Positions 47,160-59,869 of a DNA stretch of 64,000 nucleotides are shown here, in pieces. Numbering within the stretch: the first letter of the stretch is position 1; each line of letters starts with the position of its first letter. The translations under genes were made by a program, and so were the position numbers. The DNA is taken from contig OU452199.1 in the NCBI GenBank assembly GCA_911728435.2, positions 44,471,004 through 44,535,003 of the forward strand, read 5' to 3'. The notes beneath the pieces were generated by a model. It saw only the letters and a list, made by a program, of their open reading frames with translations. It was not told where the DNA came from and did not search any database. This DNA comes from Apoderus coryli. Taxonomy: Eukaryota > Arthropoda > Insecta > Coleoptera > Attelabidae.

Positions 47160-47272
47160 TATTTAGATGGTTTTCAGGATAACATTCGATAATAAGATAA
47201 TTGTAATTATGTGTTAAGTTTTCATCTAGTATTCCAATTTATCACCATTTAATGAAAGATTGAAGTGTAATA

Positions 47273-47318
47273 GCCACTGAAGATGGAAAGATCTGCTTGA
47301 TTCCGAAACATATCTGGC
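47273..47318 (+). ncRNA. hammerhead-ribozyme-like motif
   Basis: Stem I GCCA (47273-47276) pairs with TGGC (47315-47318). Core CTGAAGA (47277-47283), extra T, stem II GGAA/TTCC, GAAA (47305-47308), CATA, TC (47313-47314). The minimal stem III has lost its palindrome (CATA for CATG). GTGGAGGATC downstream echoes the 7.4-kb family. Confidence 0.5.
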
Positions 47319-47319
47319 A

Positions 47320-49770
47320 TTTGTTAATTTTGTGGAGGATCTAATTTGTGCAGAAGTCGTGTTTTATTTCACTTACAATTTTTGTTATCATTATTATGGT
47401 CAGTACATAATAGGTAAAACGAAATAATAATTTTTTTTTGCAAATCATCTCAGTCAAAATGATCTCAAAACCGACAATTAAATTTCTATTAGTTTCTGGT
47501 AGATCCACTTTTTTACATACTCGTATTTGGTTTTGCAACCATATGGTGCTGAGAAACATTTGACTCCAATTTATCTGATCAATGGCGGATACGTTGATAG
47601 TCCTGATTGGACGTAATTTTTATCAGAATAATTGAAAATACAGCAACTGATTTTCACTTACAATAGACTCGATCTTCACTCGATTAAACAGATTAAGAGG
47701 ATGAAAAAAAAAAAAAAGACGAAAGTAAATTGACATCTAAACATGTTTTTTTTCTCTCGTCGTGTGTGGGAGAAACATAATTTTTCTACAGAACGATAAA
47801 TTTCACGGAAAGCAACACACTGAGCAAGTTAGTATATAACGTAAAGGGAACAAGTTATTTAGAGGGTGGATGTTATAGTAGGTCTACAGATATAAACCTC
47901 TTGGTATAGGTAATATATAAAATGATATTGGAGACCAATAAGCGATATGTCATTCGCAGGACTACGTACGTTATGAGAGAGAAAAAAAAAAGAAACAAGT
48001 AAGATAAGGCAGACAAACAACCTGAATTGAAATATTGACTCAGTTTAATACCAATCATAATAATATGACAGAATGTCTGAAGGTTACATTAGCACAACCG
48101 TCGAAATTTACGCTATTCAAAAATATTTTTTTTATTTTAACATAACTAAAAAGCTAGAAAAACTTTTAATCGATACAGTAAACAGTGGCGTACCTATTCC
48201 TACCTAATAATATTATATTTTTGAAGCTACTCTACTGTACCATCAGGAGCTAGTGGGAAATTAAAAACAGCATTACCACATTTTCAAATTATGATTGAAC
48301 ATACCGGGAAAGGATTCCCGGTGAGATACCCGGTATAATAAAGGCATTTAAAGGCAGTCGTAGAAAAAAATATTTTTTTACAAGAATTGTAGAAATTGTG
48401 GCTATGTCCGCTCCATTTTGCGCTGCCAGATAATTCCTAAAATATTTATATATTTTGGAACCAAAGTTGTTTAAGAACGATGAACATTTTGATCTTGCAT
48501 ACCACAAAACGAACTAAAATATTTGATTTATTATAAGACACGTAGAAATCGTCCCGCCTCTTATATTCCCGCGAAAACCAACATATTTCATTCTAAAATG
48601 AGGATTTGTGTTTGCAGAACACACTGAGGCCTCAAATCTTTTAAGTCCTTATAATTTTATCACGACCATCCTCTCTAAGGACGACAAACAACGGCAACAA
48701 CAAGAACGCAGGCAGTTTCCTTGTCCCATTGTGGGACTTTTCGCTTTAATAAGAAAACATATCCAATCGAGCCAGGTGCAATCGAACAGGGAATGGGAGA
48801 GGAGAGAAAAACACAAATAATAAATTGTGGTTTAGACAGAAAGAATGTGGAGGAAAAAATATTAAATGGATTTTTCGAGTAGGTAGGTATATGGAATTCG
48901 GGATGATTTAAAATAAATAATTCCGAAAACATATTTTTAGCCATACATTGCTCATAATTCGTAATTATACTTATTAATATCAATAATACATGCTGTAAAT
49001 AGTTTACATTAAGCCCTAAAATTGAGAATTAAGTTATAAAACTTATTGTAACTAGATTTAAGTATTGTAAATGAATAAATTTATTATTAATACTATTGTT
49101 AATACTTGTTATGCATATAAGTAGACACATTTATAATAATATGCTTCTGATATTATAAACTAACAACAAATTTTTCTCACTTAGTCAGTGACATTTTCTA
49201 TAGAACGTAGAATTGACTTGATAATAAATAACACCAGCCAAATTGCCTTATAAAAACTTTTTCGGTTTTTCGGAAATTATAAATGTAAAAAGTTTATCAG
49301 CACAACTAAAGGACCATGCGACAAGAAACAATAAAGTTATTTTGGAGACTTGAGTTGTAGTAGAGGTGTACAAAAGGAACAACCGAAAAAACAATAGGAG
49401 ACGCAGGTGTTCTTAGATTGCCACCCGGGTTCGTGGTATAATGGGGATATTATATTTAGAAAATGAACTTAAGTGGATAAATCCCGTATTTCCAGGTTGC
49501 TAGTGGTTTTTATTTATTCCGGGTTTTTGGACATTTTCCAAATCCTCACATAAAGACATAAATTCAGTACAATTTGATTACGTTTGTGTGTATTTTGGAG
49601 TTGCATACTTTAAAGTTGCTTAAATTATTGAGGAATATAAATATAAAATGGGATTATATATTTTATATTCTCAAGTAAGGATTTCTATTTATATCTTGTC
49701 TTCTAATACTATAGCTTTTTCATTTTTGACGAATGTCGGAACCACAATACGAGTAATCAGAAGATTAACA
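47320..49770. other. no gene recognised
   Basis: AT-rich sequence. A dispersed repeat at 48255-48365 (CACATTTTCAAATTATGATT to CAGTCGTAGAAA) matches 15640-15730. Confidence 0.4.
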
Positions 49771-49774
49771 TTTT

Positions 49775-49910
49775 GAGCACAAGGAGGAAGAAACTCCTGA
49801 TCACCTAGTAACAGAATGCGCCGCTATCAGAAGGCAACGCAAGAAACACTTGCGCTCTGAAACCAGCCAAGCTACTGGAGCTCATAAGAGCTCCAGAACT
49901 TGATGGAGAG
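49775..49910 (+). pseudogene. LINE ORF2 C-terminal scrap
   Basis: EETPDHLVTECAAIRRQRKK resembles the H-x(n)-C knuckle after the RNase H/RT tail of R1/Jockey-type elements. Only this short piece is present. Confidence 0.4.
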
Positions 49911-50252
49911 TTGTAATTGAGACACAGTTCAAGTAACTAAGACAGGGGGTCACAATAGATCATCAGGTCGCAATTTTAAATATTAAGTAAAATAGTAGAC
50001 AAGTTTTCGTTGTTTCGTTTTCATTGCTTCAATTCCTAACCGAGTCGATGAATTTAAGAAAAAAGAAAAGGTTTTTTAAGAGAGTAAAAATAAATAAAAC
50101 ACACCCCTCGAATGAGATAAGCACTAGGAAAAGTCTAATTTTATCAAAGCTATTCTCACAAGCATGTAGGCCTAATGTGGAGGAGAAGGTGAAGGTTAGG
50201 GGTTAAAACATCGTCAATTGAATACCTCTAAAATATATACACTGGATTGACA

Positions 50253-50288
50253 TTGATGATGAGAAAATTGAAATCCTCGAAACATGTT
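50253..50288 (+). ncRNA. hammerhead-like motif, core changed
   Basis: TTGATGA (first C of the core changed to T), extra T, GAG/CTC stem II, GAAA, CATG, TT. GTGGAGGTGACG follows within 60 bp, matching the 7.4- and 60.6-kb family. The C-to-T change at an invariant position should prevent cleavage. Confidence 0.4.
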
Positions 50289-50504
50289 TGTTTTTGATTG
50301 AATTTTTCAATTAAAAGATTTGTGGAGGTGACGATCTTTGTTTGCTTTGTATTAACTTAGCATTATACTGAAAGTATGGACTACTTCTTCAAATTGAATT
50401 TGTATAATATTAAATTAGGCTTCTGACATGACTTTAATAAATCGTCATCTAGTCTCTACACATGTAGGAGTCCCTCAACCATAGACGATTCCATAATCCA
50501 ATGA

Positions 50505-50942
50505 TTCTAGCCAAATCACTTGAACTCAAATTTGATGAACTGCAATTTCGTTTGTTTGGATCCTGCTGTAATCTTTTACGTTTTGCATTTCTTGCATCTC
50601 GCGCATTTTTGAATATCACACTAGTAAACGGGTCGAATACAATTTTGAAGTCATTGAAGTATTTTTCCTGGAGTAGCCTACTCGTAGTATTCCAAATTGT
50701 TTTTACAGTTGCTTCTTTATATTCAGTCCGTCAGCTTTTCTCATATTTACCGCATAATCTTTCAATATACTCGCCAAATTATGCAAACTCGTTTCAGCAT
50801 TCAGTTCGTATTCTCTGGTCGCACAAAACTCGAGAAATATTTTCCATACATATTTTTTTGATTTGATTGTATTTTTTGGTATATTATTAGATATAATATC
50901 ATTAATTGCATCGTTAGATGCAATACCAAATCTTCGCGACAT
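50505..50942 (-). pseudogene. Crypton-like tyrosine recombinase, N-terminal part
   Basis: From ATG at 50942: MSRRFGIASNDAINDIISNN, then KSKKYVWKIFLEFCATREYE and LASILKDYAVNMRKADG. After a frameshift near 50715 come EATVKTIWNTTSRLLQEKYF and DPFTSVIFKNARDARNAKRK. This matches the N-terminal SAM-like part of Crypton-derived recombinases (KIAA1958/ZMYM-type proteins). The catalytic R-H-R-Y part is not found beyond 50505. It may be a truncated gene copy or mobile element relic. Confidence 0.6.
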
Positions 50943-52396
50943 TTTTGAACCAGTTGTCAGTTTGACGTTTAATTAATTTTTAATGAAAAAAAAACACCAA
51001 ACTGAAAACACCACATGTAGGGTATTATCGCTGTAATCCAGAGGTAATTGGATGAAATTTGACACATGACTTAAAATTAAGTAATTTGGTTGGTTACTAT
51101 GTTTAATAAAAAATTATCAGTTTTATATTTATCCTCGAAACACATCGACGTTTCCAAAACAAAAGGTCTGGAACCGTCAAGGCCCTCAACCCTTAGGTCA
51201 AGTAAGTCTTCCAATTTCCAAGTACTATTAAAAACTGTTAAACTTAGAATTTTTTAAAAATTAAGAATAATTAATTCTGATCTGATTCTGAAATAAAGTC
51301 CGGGACCATCTCCCTGTCGATTGGTGAATTCTAGTTACGCCTATGCTCGTATCTCCAAGAATTTTTTTACGTACTCAAAAATGCCTCTGTTACGTTCTCA
51401 TTGTATTATTTTTCTTAAATAATTTACTAAAACCTAGAAGGAAGCTGTGTTTAATTACTTTTTAGTTGCGAATCGCATTTACAACATAATATGTTTCTTT
51501 ATTCGATTTTTCAGACCTTTTCAGGAATTCAATAACATCGTACGTCTCTCACTGTTACACAAACCCACAATACCCAAAAAGCGATAAACAAATTTACAAA
51601 CTGTACAGTTACAAATGAGTCGTGTCTGGTAGAATATGCAAGCTAATAATTAGTTTTTGGGTTCGCATATGTAAAAAAAAACGACGTTTTACACATAGGC
51701 TGGATAGGTAAACATTAAAAAAAGTCTCTTAGTGAAATTCCTGACAATTATTTTTGATGAAGGATTTTTCCTGACAACTTTAAGTTAAATATCAGTTTAC
51801 TCATTCAACATTTCAGTTACAATGGTATTTATAAATTATAAATTTTGAGTCACAATCATAGAAATCTTATATTATATATGTACTCTAGAATGCTAATTAA
51901 ATCCAGCCGAATACCAAAAAGTGTAACGGGTATGCAGAGTTTTCACGAACTACGCATGCTCATCAGTAACTTATTTTCAATACAGAGCTGCCATATTTAA
52001 AACTATTTTGTCGTTCGCCTTACAGAATTTATGCGACATATTTGTTTTATAAATAAATCCATATGTTGCGTCATACGAAACTGCTTGACAAAATCAAATA
52101 ATTAAATGTTATCGGTAAAATTGCATACTGTTTAGTTTTCAGCAATATGAACGAAACATTTTTTTCCAATTCTTATTAAATTTAGGAGATTTCGCAACAG
52201 CGTCTGTTTTCGCAAATGACGTTCTCGTAGTAGGAATATCTGTCAGAGTCGGCTTCACAACAATTCAGATAGGTTTTATAATTGAGTTATGGTTTTATTC
52301 GTGGTATATTTTAATTGTTGATAGATATACCTATTTGTGATTAAAATTGTTTTTAATATTTGTTATTTTGGTTATAGTTCGTTTATTTAACAAACA

Positions 52397-53057
52397 ATGA
52401 GGTGTATAGTGTTGTGGTGTAAAAATGAAGGTCTCATTCCTGGTATTAAATATTTTCAGTAAGTTATTGTTTCGGGTTTCTAACAGTCTCAGTTTGAGTC
52501 AATATGATACCATTGACATGATATTCATTTTTAGCTTGACAAAAAAAAGACATGATGTTTGGATGCGGGCATTGGGATCCTAGTACAGAAAATGTATGTG
52601 ATGGGAATGTCATATGCAGTAAGCATTTCGCTGCAGAAGATATCATTTGTAGAGAAGACGGCAAGAGGATCACCCTCGTACCCGATGCAGTTCCCAAACT
52701 TTTGTTGAAAAGAAGAGATTATGTAAATGAGAGTGGAAGTTAAATTCTTAATCGTTTGATATCAAGACACTGTTTACTTAAAAGCAGTCTGTCAAAAATG
52801 CATGATATGTATAGAATATATTTCCTACGTTGTGTAGGTATACAAAGTTCGTTTAAATTCTGTTGTTAAACTGGAATATACTTAATTATAGAATCCTCCA
52901 TGAAATTGCTGAGAATACAAGTTCTACCAACCATGTTTTGTCACAAAATACTATTGCGAGTAGTACGGATGATATGGAAGTGGTTTACATGGACACGGAA
53001 AATATTTGTGAAGTCACTGTTTCTTGCACCACTTCTTTGAAGGCTGTAGAGAGGTAA
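52397..53057 (+). pseudogene. THAP-domain gene inside the P-like element, frameshifted
   Basis: Exon 1 (52397-52458) reads MRCIVLWCKNEGLIPGIKYF with C-x4-C and donor TCA|GTAAGT. Exon 2 starts at 52535 with LTKKRHDVWMRALG (the conserved Trp). It must shift frame near 52575 to reach ENVCDGNVICSKHFAAEDII (C-x2-H) and LVPDAVPKLLLKRR (AVP box), ending at a TAA at 52741. A possible later exon is 52893-53054. All THAP landmarks are present in order. Confidence 0.65.
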
Positions 53058-53442
53058 CACGCCTAAGGTGGTTGTATAAACAAACAAATATTATATAATA
53101 ATAAAATAAATAATTAGAATGCTCAAGTCCTTAAGATATTTTCCAGTATTAGAATTTTTACTTATTTCTCGTTTCTGCTTAGATTTATTATTATTGGGTT
53201 GTACCTTAGACAATAAAGTATTTAGATATTTAATGTAATTTTTTATTTCTTAAATTCCTTTATTCCATTTTTTTATTTGAATGTTACCAAATGGTAAAAT
53301 TTAATTTTATTAGTAGATTTTTAAAAAAAAATCTAACTATTCAGGAGATCGACACAACCGAAATTTTGAAAAATTTTTATGCAGTACTTCATTTTATGAC
53401 CCCTGGATCCTAAAAATGACCTCAGCTCAAAAGTTTATATAT

Positions 53443-53464
53443 CTATATATATATATATATATAT
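53443..53464. repeat. (AT)n microsatellite
   Basis: Uninterrupted AT run inside the P-like element; another occurs at 54175-54191 in its right arm. Confidence 0.85.
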
Positions 53465-53486
53465 GGGATATAGAAACTTTGCGTCA

Positions 53487-53690
53487 CGGTCTAGGCCGCA
53501 TTTTTTGACCAATCGAAACAAAATTTGGTTAAAAAATCGGCTAAGTATGGAATCGCGTGAGTTCGTTGGCGATTGAAATCGGAGAGCTAATTTCAGAATG
53601 GCGGCCTGTCAAAGTTTTAAAAAAATCATATTTTTTTCGTTGTTAATAGAAAATACCGATGTTACATATCAAATGATAGAGCACTTAAAT
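53487..53690. repeat. dispersed repeat, inverted relative to 18515-18770
   Basis: TAGGCCGCATTTTTTGACCA and GATGTTACATATCAAA are shared in reverse with the 18.6-kb copy. Confidence 0.6.
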
Positions 53691-54219
53691 CTCTACAATA
53701 TTTATTTGGAGAGTTTTTTCATCGCTGGCATATTTAAGTAAATGTAAGTCAATATAAAGTAACAAAAAATAAAAAAAATATCATCACCCGCTATACCTGT
53801 AATTATTTTGACAAATAAACACCTGTGAAATAACAATAAGACCGTACTTACGTATGTATTATAGTATAATGGGTATTTCAGTTAAAATAACTGTCAATAT
53901 GACACTTTGCTTATATTTGACGAATGTCAGAATATTCCATTATTTGTTTATTAATAGTGGGTGTCAGTGGTAGACTAAGTATAAATAAAAAATACATAAA
54001 TCAAAAATCTACTTTTCCGACTGGCTGCCATCGGGATTTTATATACTTATAACAGTAATATTACATTTAATCAAAGCCGGTTCTGTTGAAAAATAAGTTA
54101 CTGGTGATCATGCGCATTATGGACAGCTCTACACTTTTGGTTACATTTTTGTACTACGGGATTATCATTCTAGAGTATATATATATATATATATAATATA
54201 AGATTTCTGTGGTCACAAT

Positions 54220-57050
54220 CCGTTGCAGGTGTCGCGCTATTAGCAATTGGCATTGTAGTAGAGGGACAACGATATGGAGCGTGATCCTTTTTTAGACTTC
54301 ACGGCCATCTATGATATATTGTACGTAAGTGCCTATGGTTTTATTAATTTCATGGCGAACTTGAGATAAGAATCCGTAAGAATTCTAAAATTAACATATT
54401 GGACACTAGATACTTCGAAAACTACTTTTGAAAACAGGAGAAACCACGATATACTTTTTGCAAGTCGTCGTCGACCCCTGTGAGGTGAATAGACCAGTTT
54501 GCGTATCAATAAATCTGCTCTTTTATGTTATTACATTAGGTGGAAAAATAACGATTTAACGCACATACCTAATCACGTAAATTTTCGTTATTAATATTCA
54601 AAATCGATACATTATTAATAGTTCCAAAAATGTTAATTAAATGGGAATCCATTCCATATAATAACAATAATTAAACGATGCACGGTATTTAGGTAAGGTA
54701 TCTAATTTTGTTGGATGTACTATTAAAATGGGGCTTCGGCTTTAATATATTATTTAGATACCTTTATTCATAGAAATTCCTAAAATTAGATAGATATGAA
54801 TAATGTGGATAGTATATTGCTTGGAGTGCAATATTATAGATGCACCTTACTAAAATTGTTGCGATCATAATAATTTATTTAGTAGTTATACGAGTATATG
54901 GAGTTGTTATTTAAAAGCCAGTCCGAGGCGTTGGATTCCTTCTATTATGTTGCCCAGTATGGTCGTCGGCATGTAAGTAAACTGAGATATTGTTGAGACA
55001 TAACTTTTGGGGAAAGGGTTACAGTAGAATACTGTACTGTTATTAAATATGCAGGATGTATTTCACGAAGAGGTGTATGGAGTTGGTCACTGCTCCAATT
55101 CATTGTTGTGCCTGAGTAACATTATATTTTTTTTATATCGTGAAATAAAACGCTCTCTCTCATGTTCATTACGGAAAAATTGCTTCTAGTTTCTGCTAAG
55201 AAGAAAGTTGCGATCGTATACTGATAATTATAATAACAGTCGTTCGCTGAACACTAAAAAATCTTTCTTCTATTATAAATTGGTCAGTTCACCACCAGTA
55301 GGACATGGTGTATATGAAGCACCAAAGAGTATTCCTTGAGACATTAATTTAATTATTAAATCACGTAATGTGTGGTGTACTAGTTGAGTGCCATTTTCTA
55401 TTTGGGTATCCTCTATTTCTATTTGCTTTGTTTAGACACAAATGTAGACTTGAGGAGACATTTCGTTTCTCTCGTCCGACGTTCGAATAATTGGAAGTAT
55501 AATTAAATTTTCTATTTTTATGTCGTAGTAGTAGAATGCATGAGGAAGTCAATTTTTATTCATCATGAAGAAACACTGGATTTTGGGTTTTCTTTATTTT
55601 CAATTGAAGCTCGAATTTTACTGATTAGTTTACATTCTATAAGATTATGATATAGAAGGGATATTATTAGCATTTTCCGTCGACCATCCATTAATTATGC
55701 ATTTTAACGCACTCAAAATCGTTCATTGATGACCCCTATTAATCAACGATTATGTTATTAACTTATGATCAAATTTGTCTTCTCAAACTCTAAACAAACT
55801 GCACTTTTTAAAAAAAAATAGACACATCCAGTCATTACTACAAAAAAACGAACAACAGCAGTTCATCCACAATCACATTGTAGATCTGCCATCAACGAAT
55901 GTTCGGGGTTAATACCACAAGAGCTCGGATTTAGCGGGAAATTTTTTGCGATTAATTTCGAATACTTACTTTCATTGGCAATTTAACGAGAGCTGTTCTG
56001 ACAAAATCACAAGAGCGTAAAAAATCGTCAAAAATATTCTGCTAGATCTGAGCTCGCGTGGTATTTGGTAAGACAATTCCATGAATAGAAAATACAATTT
56101 AATTAAACTTTATTTAACAAACTGAAAGAAAAATAAGAAGATGAATAATGTTTAGAAAGAACAATTGTTAAAAATACATTTATTATATACAATTGGTACT
56201 AGACAAAATGCTAGTGTTGCTACGGTAACGTAATTTATCCGATATTTGTATCCACCTGCATCTTCGTATTTAGCCGATAGTAAACTGCGATTTTTGTATT
56301 TACAAATGGGAATTATTATACATGCGTGGACTTGTCGATACCCCAAGTATCGTTTATGACGATGTCAGAAAATTTTTTCTTTATTTGTCGCTTCAGGAAC
56401 ATATATACCCACCGTTGGATTATTTAGTAGTACACATGGCCGTTATAATCTTAAGGTTGGAGAGTGCTTTTTAAAAAATATACTTTATTAGATTAACACA
56501 TAAAACTTTATTTTTGAACTTTGGTTGTTACAGAATGAATTACTACTTCTAAGCCCGACTGAGTTATAATAATAATTATCTCTTTACTTGAATATATGAA
56601 TCTCTAATCTCGAATATCAATCTCAATCTCACTGATTTGTTCTCTCTTATACTATTTATACTATTTTAAAGTGCTGAATCAGATAGCTTCTAGAATTTGT
56701 ATTATTTATGAAAATCGTAGCAATTATCAAATTAATTATAAACAAGAATTCATGCTTAATTTGTAAATATTATTGTCTTTGAATTGTCTTTGAAAATGAA
56801 AAACAAAGGGTTTGAATTACTGGGAAATTACGTATTAAAATTAGGAATATAATATGATAATTCAAAAATCAGACGTAATAGTACTTATTGATCTAATATA
56901 ATAACTCCCTTTTATTAAAAAAAGTTAAAGCTACACAATGCTTTGACTTTTAATAAAACTTAAAATTTCTACTTTCTTTAATAAAGGAAAATGTGAACAA
57001 AATCTTAGATAAAATATAAAATAATATAATATAAAACAAACTTATTTCTG
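54220..57050. other. no gene recognised
   Basis: AT-rich sequence without recognisable coding, RNA or repeat structure beyond low complexity. Confidence 0.45.
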
Positions 57051-57055
57051 AAACA

Positions 57056-57336
57056 TTATACAAATGATTTATTTTCATTCATTTCAAAACCTTCTTCAAT
57101 CAGTTCATTAATTCTGATTGAAGGTCCTCTTTTAGGTAAAATGTTTGTAAAATTTTCTTTAATTTGAAACAGTGTTGTATTTGGAGGTTGAGGAGGATTA
57201 TCTGATGAGGTTGGGATTCCAATACGAATTTTTCTTTTCTGTCGACATTTGCAAAATGTGTAAACAATAATAATTAATGTATTACTTATATAGGTAAACC
57301 AAGGTGTGTATTTTTTAATAAATGGTTCATGAATAA
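57056..57336 (-). CDS. unrecognised C-terminal exon with a membrane segment
   Basis: The minus-strand open stretch has a hydrophobic span YISNTLIIIVYTF followed at once by basic CKCRQKRKIR. A polar tail rich in Pro (PTSSDNPPQPPNTT) ends NENKSFV and a stop. There is no start codon; an acceptor-like TATATAAG lies just before the hydrophobic part. It has the look of a single-pass membrane protein's C-terminus, either a host exon or the end of an endogenous retroelement envelope. I cannot decide which. Confidence 0.35.
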
Positions 57337-57426
57337 TGCATCAATGCTTTGAAATATTGAAAATTAATATTATTTGATTTTAAAGGTTTTAGTTTAGTTT
57401 AGTTTTTAATATAACATGCCTGTATA

Positions 57427-58150
57427 CAGGGTGTTCCCTATGTATTATTACAAAGCAATGCAGGTGATAAAACAATGAATTTTAAGAAAAAAAGTGTCTA
57501 TTAACATACTTCCGCAAACGCATTTTAACCGAGATACAAGGCGTTTAAAATTAGCCCCTGATGATGGTGTTTTGTGAATATTAACGAAACGTTTTTAGAT
57601 AAATCAATGAAATTTTACACATGTATTTGATTTTTAATTGTTAATAAGCCAAACCAAAAGGATTTCCAAAATTATAGTCATGAGCGTATCAAACTAGAGG
57701 AGGCGGGGAAAATAACGCCCCAACTTTTTTATTGCTGGAATATTTCACTTTTTGAGTCCATAATAAAGTAAAAAAATGTAATTTGCTTAAAAAAAGGTCA
57801 TTTTTGTTTATTTTGATATAATGCTTAGTTTTTGGGTAAATTAATTTTAAAAATTTACTTAATAATCAATATTAAAAATATTACTTATTTTATGTACGCA
57901 ATCTTGAATTGCCATTGAATGCATTGTGTCGAAAGAACATTTTTGACAATATAGGTACTGTCATTTTGATGTATCTAAAAACGCTTCGTTAATATTCACA
58001 AAATAAACCATTATCAGGGGCTAATTTCGAACGCCCTGTATCTCGGTTACAATGTGTTTGCGGACCTATGTTTATAGGAACTTTTTTCTTATTAAAATTC
58101 GCTGTTCTATCACCTGTATTAATTTGTAATAATACATAAGGAACACCCTG
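57427..58150. mobile_element. TA-CAGGGTG inverted-repeat element, 724 bp
   Basis: CAGGGTGTTCCCTATGTATT (57427) and its complement at 58150 start inverted arms of about 200 bp. TA lies on the left and TG on the right. No ORF. Just inside each arm is a phrase resembling a hammerhead core (CTGATGA at 57558, GAAA at 57586) with poor stem II. Confidence 0.75.
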
Positions 58151-58164
58151 TGTCGTTTATAATA

Positions 58165-58487
58165 CAGGGTGCTTCTTAATTTAATACTTGTTTTTAACTG
58201 TGTATATATAAGACATTTAAGTAAACAACTTTTTCAAAAATCTGAAAAATAAGTAATGTCCAATACGGTCCTGTCTAATATAAATAATAATGTGTTGGAA
58301 GTTGCCACCATTGAAAGCTAATTTTGAACCCATTATTTATAATTAGAAAGGACCGTATTTGACATATTTTCTAATAAATAAATGATAAATGTATCTTATT
58401 TTTCAGATTTTTGATAAAAGTTATTGGAAGACGTTGTTTATTTTAATGTCTTCTATAAAGAGAAATTTTAACTTAGAAAGCACCCTG
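58165..58487. mobile_element. TA-CAGGGTG inverted-repeat element, 323 bp
   Basis: CAGGGTGCTT at the left, AAGCACCCTG at the right, TA on both sides (58163-58164, 58488-58489). Arms also share AGACATTTAAGTAAACAA and ATCTGAAAAATAAG in reverse. A non-coding MITE. Confidence 0.8.
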
Positions 58488-58665
58488 TACAGTCGCGAGT
58501 GTCAGTATCTACTAAATAAAAACTATACCTATTTGTTTCAAAAAGACAGACATTAGATCATCTCGAAAATCACAAATCGCGTCTATACCTCCACATATTA
58601 TACTTATATAAACTACACATATACCTTTAAGGTTTAGGAATGTCTATATTTTCTGTGCCTATGTA

Positions 58666-58960
58666 CAGGGTGTTTCTAAATTGAGTACATATTTTGTAAG
58701 GTCGGATTTTATGGTCAAAAATGACTTGTTTTTTTTTATATAAAAATGTTTTCTAAAATGCACTATCTTTCTAAAGATTGCAGTAGTCCTCGATGTGATA
58801 TCGCTTGAAATTTACTTTAAATTCACAGCAAAATGTAAATATTTGAAGATGTACCTGTATGTATTAATTATTATTCTTATTTTTTGTTTACCTGTCTACA
58901 AATTATTTTTAATTTTTTGACAAATATATATTTATTTATGATAATATGTGGGTCACCCCG
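58666..58960. mobile_element. probable TA-CAGGGTG element, 295 bp
   Basis: CAGGGTGTTT at the left and CACCCCG at the right, each next to TA. The arms are poorly matched inside, so the call is weaker than for the two neighbours. Confidence 0.5.
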
Positions 58961-59869
58961 TATATCCAAATTTTTCATCAAACATTTCTCGTATACAAAT
59001 ATTTTTTTTGATAATACAATTTCATCATACCCACCTACCTAATCTATAATTGGACGATATGCAATGTCGAAGGCATCTGAGAGAATTTCGCGCCTCGTGT
59101 GTAAATAAAACGTAAATATCAGGGTTGATATTCTGCTATAATAACCATCATAAGGGTGTACTACTAATAATAACCTACCACCTTCTTTTGCACCCTCTCG
59201 CTATTTAATAATAATGAACGAACGTAGATGGAGCCGATAGATCACGGTAACCAAAAAGGCGCCCAGGTGGTTTTCTGTGTTCCTGCTGCATACTTACTCC
59301 TGCTGGCTGCCAGACCATAAAATAAACTGTGCTGGAAACCTAAACGAGATGGTGTGTTTTCCGAAGGTGTAGGTATTTTCTACGTGGGCTTATTATACGT
59401 GCCTCCCTAATTGAAATCACTATTTCGCAATTAAAAATAAGTTGGTGGTTGGCCGTAGTTAGAAGGGTCGTGCTAAGAATTTGATTTACATGCTGAATTT
59501 TAAGGAAATATTGATATTGGATTGGAAGTAAATGTTGCAAAAAAATATCTGTGCTTGGCATCATTAATATGTTTTATAATAAAGCCCAATGTTAACTCAA
59601 AGATTATCACAGTATTCTATGGAAATCCCATGAAACAGTAAACCTCACTAACGACGCTCCATTACAAAAAATGCATTGAATAATCAGTGCCGGTTCGTGA
59701 TTTTGGCGTTGGGGATCTGTTGCGTTAAATCTTTCGCAAATTGTTAATAATTGCAATAATGTAAACTTCTACTTCCGTCTCTTTTAAAGTTTGCCCTTCA
59801 AATTATGACTTTTTTGAGCTATAAACATTTTTATAATGTCGACATATTTTTATAATGGAGGCAACTATG

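Larger units (their letters stand above)
51857..54211 (+). mobile_element. P-element-like transposon with THAP exons
   Basis: The ends CATAGAAATCTTATATTATA and, reversed, CACAGAAATCTTATATTATA begin long inverted repeats that also share ACTCTAGAATG, AAAAGTGTA and CAGTAACTTATTTT (arms to about 52000 and from about 54060). Both sides carry the 8-bp GTCACAAT (51849-51856 and 54212-54219) as a direct target duplication. An 8-bp duplication, a CA start and an internal THAP domain together fit the P superfamily; hAT elements also make 8 bp but do not carry THAP. The length is 2,355 bp. The transposase catalytic part is not recognisable, and a dispersed repeat sits at 53487-53690. Confidence 0.7.

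Noticed and set aside
49425..49450. GGGTTCGTGGT resembling a tRNA B box
   Set aside because: No A box at the proper distance and no cloverleaf could be drawn.
57202..57226. CTGATGAGG to CGAAT resembling a hammerhead core
   Set aside because: GAAT replaces the invariant GAAA and no cleavage triplet or stem I follows. The minus strand here reads as an open coding stretch.
57558..57592. CTGATGA and GAAA spaced like a hammerhead in the 57.4-kb MITE
   Set aside because: Stem II cannot form more than two pairs, and the opposite arm has CTGATAA. Kept only as a remark.
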